From contig FR895585.1 in NCBI GenBank assembly GCA_000434435.1, positions 5,442 through 13,367 on the forward strand: a stretch of 7,926 nucleotides of DNA, given 5' to 3'. Positions 5,714 through 7,926 of the stretch are shown here, in pieces. The DNA comes from Firmicutes bacterium CAG:475 (GTDB lineage: Bacteria; Bacillota; Clostridia; Christensenellales; CAG-917). Made by a program: the position numbers and the translations under genes. Under the pieces are notes generated by a model. That model saw nothing but the letters and a program-made list of their open reading frames with translations, did not search any database and was not told the DNA's origin. Each line of letters opens with the position of its first letter. Within the stretch, counting starts at the first letter, position 1.

Positions 5714-6658
5714 TTACTGCAATGCGGTTTTTTCGGCTATTTTTTGAGAAATATATTCGATTGCGCCGTCGACGTCGTTTATATCGAACCATTTGACGAA
5801 ATCGTATTTTCTAAACCAAGTCAGTTGCCGTTTTGCGTAATTGCGCGAGTGCTGTTTGATTTTGTCTTTGATTTGGTCAAGCTCGGCATCGGCGACAACG
5901 TATTTGTCGTTTTTTAGGCTGAAATTGCAGTTTGCAAACTCCTTGTAGCCGATGGCTTGCATTGATTGATAAGAAAAATCGCCGACGCTCAAAACCTCTT
6001 GCACAAGTCCTTCGTCGAACATTTTATCGACTCGTTTATTGATGCGCTCGTACAAAACGTCGCGATCCGTGTTTAGCGCAACCATAATGACGTCAGGCTT
6101 TTGGCGTTCGTCCTGGTTTTGTTCGAGCGTTTTGCCCGTGCTTAAAACGATTTCGAGCGCACGAATAACTCGTTTCGTATCGTTTTCGTGAAGACGATTT
6201 GCCGCTTGCGGATCAAGAGATTGGAGTTTTTGATGCATTGCGTGCGCGCCGAAATTTTGAAGCTCTTGCTGTAAGCTTTCACGCAAAACGTCGTTTTTGT
6301 TGGTGTTTGCAAAGCTCATAGGATAAAGCAATGCTTCGAAATACAGCCCTGTTCCGCCGACGATTATCGGCAGTTTTCCGCTGTTTTGCGCATTTTCGAT
6401 TTCGGTTTTCGCAAGGCGTGCAAACTCAGCAACGGAAAATTCTTCGTTCGGATCGACAACGTCTATGAGCTTATGCGGAATTTTTTCGCGTATCGAAATA
6501 TCCTCTTTTGCCGTGCCGATATCCAGCGTGCGATAAATCTGCATACTGTCGGCAGATATGATCACGCTGTCAAATTTTGACGCAAGTTTGACGGCCAGCG
6601 CGGATTTGCCCGATGCCGTCGGACCTGCGATATAGATTGGTGGAAGAATTTTGCTCAT
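5714..6658 (-). CDS. miaA: tRNA dimethylallyltransferase MiaA
   Basis: Transfers a dimethylallyl group to N6 of A37 in tRNAs that read codons starting with U, the first step towards ms2i6A. The product is 314 residues, normal for MiaA. It shows the P-loop GPTASGKS (12-19), the ISADSMQIY substrate motif (34-42), DIGTAK, IPHKLIDVVDP, GGTGLY (101-106), NDTKRVIRALE, QAIGYKEF and the tRNA-binding RNYAKRQLTWFRK (272-284). I chose the ATG at 6658 because it places the P-loop at the usual distance from the N-terminus. An in-frame ATG at 6676 adds six residues. Neither has a Shine-Dalgarno. It lies 109 bases after mutL on the same strand, across a very AT-rich spacer, and before the YnbB-like gene, with no hfq between. 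Identity is firm, start codon less so. Confidence 0.96.
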   Translation of the reverse strand: MSKILPPIYIAGPTASGKSALAVKLASKFDSVIISADSMQIYRTLDIGTAKEDISIREKIPHKLIDVVDPNEEFSVAEFARLAKTEIENAQNSGKLPIIVGGTGLYFEALLYPMSFANTNKNDVLRESLQQELQNFGAHAMHQKLQSLDPQAANRLHENDTKRVIRALEIVLSTGKTLEQNQDERQKPDVIMVALNTDRDVLYERINKRVDKMFDEGLVQEVLSVGDFSYQSMQAIGYKEFANCNFSLKNDKYVVADAELDQIKDKIKQHSRNYAKRQLTWFRKYDFVKWFDINDVDGAIEYISQKIAEKTALQ

Positions 6659-6670
6659 GTTGCTATTTTT

Positions 6671-6702
6671 GCGCATTATGCGAAATGCGAAACGTCACGC
6701 AT
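6671..6702 (-). promoter_or_regulatory. ATGCG repeat cluster and mini-ORF in the miaA leader
   Basis: Plus-strand reading shows ATGCGAA twice in tandem (6678-6684, 6685-6691), flanked by CGCAT in the opposite sense at 6672-6676 and 6698-6702. Together they form two adjacent inverted pairs. On the minus strand the same DNA encodes an 8-residue mini-ORF, MRDVSHFA, starting at 6702. Its TAA overlaps the upstream miaA ATG (TAATG at 6678-6674). It could be a protein-binding site, an RNA hairpin over the start, or a leader peptide; no Shine-Dalgarno supports the last. Confidence 0.3.
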
Positions 6703-6713
6703 TATTGTTTATT

Positions 6714-6742
6714 ATTATATTTTGTTACTATTTATATATAAT
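6714..6742 (-). promoter_or_regulatory. Weak candidate promoter for miaA in the AT-rich spacer
   Basis: On the minus strand a perfect TATAAT lies at 6719-6714, with a start site expected near 6707, about 50 bases before the miaA ATG. The best-placed -35, ATTATA at 6742-6737, matches only three of six consensus bases. The surrounding 6701-6762 is almost pure A/T, which makes such matches cheap but would also ease melting. It also holds TATATATAA (6733-6741) and its inverted copy (6754-6762). Confidence 0.2.
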
Positions 6743-6767
6743 AATATTAATCCTTATATATAGCGGC

Positions 6768-7926
6768 TCAGACAATGCGTTTGAACAACTTTTCAACGTC
6801 TTTTGCCGTGAACGCAACAACAGCCGGGCGTCCGTGCGGGCATTTTGTGGGAAGATTGCCGTTTTCGTCCACGTAATATTTGATGACTCGTTTGATTTGT
6901 GCGCGCGATAGCGACTGGCCGCCTTTTATTGCCGCCTTGCATGCCTGCTGACAGAGCTTGTCTTTCAAAAGATTTTCAAGCGTCAACTCGTTTTCGCTTT
7001 GCATATTTGCAAACAAATCCGAGAAAAATTTTGAAAAATTGACTTGCGCAACGGGTTCCGGCACAGCGTTTATAAGATATGCGCTTCCGCTTTTGCCGAT
7101 TTCAAATCCGAGATTTTCGAGATTCGGCAAAATCCGCTCGAAGTATTCGCACTCTTCGCCGGTCATGTTAAGTTTGAACGGGATAAGCAACGACTGTTTG
7201 TGTTCGACAGTGAAATTTTCAATGATTCTGTCGTACAAAATGCGCTCGTGTGCGGCGTGCTGGTCGATGAGATAAACAAGATCGCCGCGTTCGCATATGA
7301 TGTACGTGTCGAAGATTTGCCCCACGATTTTGCCGTCGAAAACCGAATAATCTTGTGAATCGCTTGATTGCTCCGTGTTTCCATTTTCTTCTCGGTTTTC
7401 TTCTATACGTTGAACATCGCTTTTTGAACTATGCGTAAAATCAAAATCAAACGGCGTTGAAAAACGAGATTCTTTTAGCTCGGAATTTGAAGATTTCTCA
7501 CCTTGAAATTCAAATCCGAAATAGTTTTTCGGCGTAGTTTTTCCGCTGAAAAGTTTTGAGGTGTCAATGCTTGCTTGAGTAAATTTCGGCTTTGTCGCTT
7601 TGCCGTCGTTTTGTTCGATTTTTTTGCCGAAATCCGACTGTTCAGTGACATTTTGGACGTTTTGAGATGCACTTTGCGACATGTCGAAACCAAACGATAC
7701 GTTTTGTAAACTTGCGTTTATCGTGTTTAGGATTGCATGATATACCGCACTGAAAACCGCGTGTTTATCTCTGAAACGAACCTCGGTTTTTGACGGATGC
7801 ACGTTGACGTCCACGTCGTCGAACGGCATCAAAACGTCAAGCACGAACATCGGATAATTTCTTTTCATCAAATACTCTGCATACGCCTTTTCGACCGCCG
7901 TTTGTATGGTTTGATCCTCAACCGCT
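6768..7926 (-). CDS. mutL: DNA mismatch repair protein MutL, 5' end outside the window
   Basis: Links mismatch recognition by MutS to strand incision. The window holds the last 385 residues; the N-terminal GHKL ATPase lies beyond 7926. The first part is the end of the transducer domain, with the diagnostic VDVNVHPSKTEVRF near residues 38-51 of the visible part. A long polar linker rich in S, E, N and F follows. The C-terminal domain has the endonuclease motif DQHAAHERILYD (7265-7230), whose last residue is D instead of the usual E. It also has a beta-clamp motif QSLLIP (7196-7179), ACKAAIK, and the zinc-binding CPHGRP (6842-6825), ending in LFKRIV. This is the endonuclease-bearing MutL of bacteria that lack MutH. 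It ends in TGA and is followed by miaA; mutS probably lies upstream outside the window. Confidence 0.96.
   Translation of the reverse strand, partial: AVEDQTIQTAVEKAYAEYLMKRNYPMFVLDVLMPFDDVDVNVHPSKTEVRFRDKHAVFSAVYHAILNTINASLQNVSFGFDMSQSASQNVQNVTEQSDFGKKIEQNDGKATKPKFTQASIDTSKLFSGKTTPKNYFGFEFQGEKSSNSELKESRFSTPFDFDFTHSSKSDVQRIEENREENGNTEQSSDSQDYSVFDGKIVGQIFDTYIICERGDLVYLIDQHAAHERILYDRIIENFTVEHKQSLLIPFKLNMTGEECEYFERILPNLENLGFEIGKSGSAYLINAVPEPVAQVNFSKFFSDLFANMQSENELTLENLLKDKLCQQACKAAIKGGQSLSRAQIKRVIKYYVDENGNLPTKCPHGRPAVVAFTAKDVEKLFKRIV

Noticed and set aside
5610..5792. N-terminal extension of the YnbB-like protein to 477 residues
   Set aside because: The extra 61 residues come from the spacer and the 3' end of miaA. 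The ATG at 5609 has a ribosome-binding site and matches the family N-terminus.
1..7926. The window starts with AGCGGTT and ends with its reverse complement AACCGCT
   Set aside because: Only 7 bases match exactly; both ends lie inside unrelated coding sequence (the end of the upstream gene, and mutL). It is probably coincidence or a windowing effect, not terminal inverted repeats.

Overview
The window comes from a bacterium, most likely an uncultured member of the Firmicutes (Clostridia-like). It uses the standard code: TGA is a normal stop in nrnA and mutL. Two conserved housekeeping clusters suggest this placement. One is the plus-strand order [rbfA]-nrnA-truB-ribF. The other is the minus-strand series mutL-miaA-(YnbB-like PLP enzyme). 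The assignment rests on protein motifs and gene order read by eye; no database search was possible.

Plus strand, 1-3830: the last codons of an upstream gene (position and order suggest rbfA) overlap nrnA, a DHH/DHHA1 phosphoesterase that degrades nanoRNA and pAp. It is followed by truB (tRNA pseudouridine-55 synthase), ribF (riboflavin kinase/FAD synthetase, TTG start after a strong Shine-Dalgarno) and an endonuclease IV-like TIM-barrel protein. A stem-loop at 3792-3820 probably ends the operon. A small terminator-like hairpin sits exactly over the nrnA stop codon.

Middle, 3747-4358: 612 bases with no convincing gene between two convergent operons. It holds a promoter with both hexamers matching consensus (TTGACA, 19-bp spacer, TATAAT) that points rightwards at no recognisable gene. 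Beyond it lie a T-rich stretch with a possible degenerate 60-bp tandem repeat and a 9-bp inverted repeat just past the end of the minus-strand operon. This is the only part of the window that standard annotation leaves unexplained.

Minus strand, read right to left, 7926-4359: the C-terminal two thirds of MutL (endonuclease-type, with beta-clamp and metal-binding motifs), then a very AT-rich spacer, MiaA (tRNA A37 dimethylallyltransferase), and a methionine gamma-lyase/aluminium-resistance family PLP enzyme. No hfq gene fits between miaA and the PLP gene, although hfq often follows miaA in related genomes.

Together the genes serve RNA turnover, tRNA modification, flavin cofactor synthesis and DNA repair. 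I see no phage, transposon, CRISPR, toxin-antitoxin or secretion genes, and no clear new multi-gene system. The best leads for something undescribed are the orphan promoter and its T-rich downstream region, the repeat-rich miaA leader, and the altered metal site of the endonuclease IV-like protein.
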